A stretch of DNA of 64,000 bases from the NCBI RefSeq assembly GCF_028640845.1, contig NC_080548.1:18845321-18909320 (forward strand). Direction: 5' to 3'. This document shows, piece after piece, positions 61,761 through 64,000 of the stretch; within the stretch, counting starts at the first letter, position 1; each line of letters starts with the position of its first letter. Made by a program: the position numbers and the translations under genes. The notes beneath the pieces are model-generated. The model saw only the letters and a list, made by a program, of their open reading frames with translations. It was not told where the DNA came from and searched no databases. This DNA comes from Ahaetulla prasina. Lineage: Eukaryota > Chordata > Lepidosauria > Squamata > Colubridae.

Positions 61761-62189
61761 TGTCCTCAGATATATAGCCTGATCTGGATAGAAAACAAGC
61801 AACATCCTATGTTAATACTATAGTTTAATGCCAGATTTTTGCATACTGTAGGTCCATTTAATCTACAATCAACAATCTATAATTGACAGCCATTTCTATT
61901 TACTATCCTGGAAATTTACCTCTGCTGTTAGAGCTTGTATTGTGTTATTTATGCTATCGTATTTTTATTATTAGTTGAATAATAAAAATGCAATAGCATA
62001 AATAGCTTTTCTGCCTGGAAAAGCAATTTACTATTAGACAATGGAGTATAAATTTAGAAATAAAAAAAATTAGTGGAGTATAAAGAATAAGTAATAAATG
62101 TTTGCCCATAATATCTGGTAGACGAGATAGGAAAATAGTAAAGAACTGTGGAAAGAAAGAAGAGAAGGGGAAAAAAACGCACGTTGAGC
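61761..62189. other. AT-rich intronic sequence with hairpin
   Basis: Near 61945-62005 TATTTATGCTATCGTATTTTT is followed by AAAAATGCAATAGCATAAATA, a near-perfect inverted repeat. No exon identified. Confidence 0.45.
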
Positions 62190-62306
62190 CTGTGCCAAAT
62201 GGCCACCATGACCACATTCACCCACTGGCCATACACACCCCGGCCCTCCGAAGTCAAGCACAACCCTGATGCAGCCCTCAATGAAATTGAGTTTGATACT
62301 CCTGCA
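62190..62306. mobile_element. MITE end with GAGTTTGATAC terminus
   Basis: AACCCTGATGCAGCCCTCAATG..TTGAGTTTGATACTCCTGC; matches the right end of 12942-13384. Confidence 0.65.
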
Positions 62307-62970
62307 CTAGACCAAACTGGCTTATGTTCTTACTTTGAAGGATCCATAAACAAACGCACTGAATAAAGCTTCTATAAAGCACTTTTTAAGAGTAGTTCCA
62401 CATAATTATATCTGAAGGTTACAAAAATCAGAGATTAGCAATAAGGGTCTAAATGCTTATAATGGAGCTACAGAGCGCACTGTTATGCACCCGGATAATA
62501 TTGTGAGAATGAATCTGGAAACAAGAGAGGAACAGTACTAAATAATCGAAGATGTAATTTCTAGCAGAGATCCTGCAGTCTATGTGGGATGAATGGTTCC
62601 TCTATAAATCCCAGAGTCTTATAATTTTGCCATTATCTCTGTGAGATAAGACATCTGACCCTAGGAAGGAAACCAAGGACAACTCAGGATGAAAAATTGC
62701 ATCTGAAGTGATATACCTTTATCCCTGCAGAGAGCTTATAACCTGCAGTATCTTCAAATAAGGGAGGATTCAGACTGGTGTAATCGTGTCATTTCCAGAC
62801 ATTTTTAGCTAGCTTCTTAGCATAGCTGATGAGATATGATATATATGTCCCTTTTCCTAAAAATAACTCAAGGTTCTACACGATGACAACAGTTCTGTTG
62901 CAAAATACTTATGTGATTGTGTAATTAGCTATAGGTGTAGCCATCTGGTTCAACTTGGAACAATTGAATG
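62307..62970. other. Intronic sequence, nothing recognised
   Basis: No repeat or exon identified. Confidence 0.35.
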
Positions 62971-62971
62971 C

Positions 62972-63490
62972 TGTTTAGAGTAGAGTAGAGTAGAGTAGAG
63001 TAGAGTAGAGTAGAGTAGAGTAGAATAGAATAGAATAGAATAGAATAGAATAGATTTTTTATTGGCCAAATGTGATTGGACACACAAGGAATTTGTCTTT
63101 GGTGTATATGTATCTAAGGAGAATAAAATACATTCATAAAAAGAGACAACACTTAATGATAGTCAAGGTTACTAATAAGCTATCATATCGTACTAGGAAA
63201 CAAATAAAAACCATATAATTGAAAGATACAAGCAACATGGTTATAGTAATAAGTGGGAAGAGATAAATACTAGTAAGGAAGAGAAGAATAATAGAATAGA
63301 GTTTTAGTAAATTATTCGACAGTTTTATGAGAATTAGTTTTTGAGCAGAGTGATGGCATTCGGGAAAAAACGCTCCTTGTGTCTAGTTGTTCTGGTGCGC
63401 AGTGCTCTATAGCGTCGTTCTGAGGGTAGAGGTTGAAGCAATTTATGTCCAGGATGTGAGGATTAGGATGTGAGGGTTAGCCCTCTTGGT
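62972..63490 (-). mobile_element. Snake1-like LINE 3' UTR with (TAGAG)n(TAGAA)n tail
   Basis: Tail 62976-63052 switches from TAGAG to TAGAA. Then TTTTTTATTGGCCAAATG and the UTR to GTCCAGGATGTGAGG. Confidence 0.9.
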
Positions 63491-63700
63491 TTGAATTGTT
63501 TCTGAGACACCAGCCTCAGCTATTATAATCCAAACCTTTTATTGTGGATTAGCTAAAGATAGAATCATACATCCAGCCCTACCAGCTTATTTATTATTTA
63601 CTGCATCTATGTTGTGCCTTTTTTTTTTACTTTTTGAGAATTAAAGATAGGGTCATAAGAATCTCCTTGGATTGTTCTCTCCACCACAACAGTCCTGCTA
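63491..63700. other. Intronic sequence, nothing recognised
   Basis: No repeat or exon identified. Confidence 0.3.
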
Positions 63701-63917
63701 ATTTTTTAAAAGGATGACAACACGGCTTAAGTTTTGTTTTGCTATTAAATGGAGTTAGCCTAAATTTAAATATTTCATTTTAAATTATCTTAATATTTGT
63801 AATGTTGTTTTTTATATGGCTGTAAACCGCCCTGAGTCCTTCGGGAGAAGGGCGGTCTAGAAATTTAAATAAATAAATAAATAAACAAACAAACAAATAA
63901 ATAAATAAATAAATAAA
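63701..63917 (+). repeat. L2 LINE 3' UTR and (AAAT)n tail
   Basis: GGCTGTAAACCGCCCTGAGTC then CGGGAGAAGGGCGGTCTAG, then (AAAT)n with AAAC units. Confidence 0.85.
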
Positions 63918-63955
63918 ACACACCATACCTCAACCCTGGAGGGTTTATAATTGAG

Positions 63956-64000
63956 GCTAGTCCTCGACCTACGATCACCATGGAGCCCAAAATTTCTGTT
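63956..64000 (+). mobile_element. TA-MITE, cut by window end
   Basis: GGCTAGTCCTCGACCTACGATC then GAGCCCAAAATTTCTGTT is the left end of the TA-MITE family. Confidence 0.85.

Larger units (their letters stand above)
50468..64000 (+). other. Inferred start of intron 2 of the PTPRU-like gene
   Basis: The next MAM exon, expected to start in phase 1 with residues continuing the strand after DLPHG, was not found up to the window end. The stretch is filled with LINE, LTR, SINE and DNA-transposon material. Confidence 0.55.

Noticed and set aside
1..64000. Bacterial, phage, plasmid or defence-system content
   Set aside because: No operonic coding, no ribosome-binding-site/ORF architecture; dense vertebrate LINE/SINE content and a spliced MAM exon.

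Overview
This window is non-coding-rich vertebrate chromosomal DNA, almost certainly from a squamate reptile and most likely a snake. The evidence is the repeat mixture: Bov-B (RTE) and CR1 LINEs, L2-type LINEs, a Sauria-type SINE ending in an ACCTTTACCTTTAC-like tail, tRNA-derived SINEs sharing the L2 3' tail, and several copies of a CR1/Rex1-like LINE whose 3' end runs into (ATTCT)n. That last feature matches the microsatellite-seeding 'Snake1' CR1-L3 elements described in snakes. No bacterial, plasmid or phage organisation is present.

Only one host coding segment is supportable: a 129-bp exon at 50339-50467 (+), with consensus splice sites and phase-1 introns on both sides. It encodes the N-terminal strand region of a MAM domain. 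Among the receptor tyrosine phosphatases with MAM domains (type R2B) it looks most like PTPRU exon 2. Bases 1-50338 would then be intron 1 (or its 3' part) and 50468-64000 the start of intron 2. No other exon could be found.

The rest is layered mobile DNA. 1-5 kb: an unidentified relic, a SINE with a five-fold internal tandem amplification, a solo LTR (TSD TCAAG) and a Bov-B 3' fragment. 5.8-13.6 kb: SINEs, hAT MITEs and an LTR split by a MITE. 14.4-15.6 kb: a TA-MITE holding a solo LTR and a Sauria SINE. 16-19.4 kb: an L1 relic, a 330-bp polypyrimidine tract, a SINE split by a hAT MITE and a Tc1-like element. 19.5-23.2 kb: a tandem segmental duplication in which one copy carries a CR1 insertion and the other is the empty site. 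24-31.6 kb: tetranucleotide and pentanucleotide arrays, a Sauria SINE, and a Snake1 LINE with an LTR in its tail. 38.4-40.4 kb: a five-component nest of insertions with target duplications still readable. 45.2-48.2 kb: two TA-MITEs 18 bp apart, interrupted by an L1-like tail and an L2 fragment, followed by a hAT MITE carrying a 19-monomer minisatellite. 48.6-53.3 kb: two related solo LTRs, the MAM exon and an L2 with a 221-codon open frame. 54.6-63.9 kb: a second Tc1-like copy, CR1, R4/Dong-like LINE fragments split by Snake1, a 216-bp LTR, and SINE and L2 tails.

No defence island, operon or CRISPR system is present. The most unusual signals are the natural filled/empty CR1 site pair; the higher-order minisatellite inside a MITE; related LTRs whose U3 contains an open frame with an acidic body and Arg-rich end just before the TATA box; and SINE copies that multiply their internal B-box module. 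All family names come from reading the sequence without database comparison.
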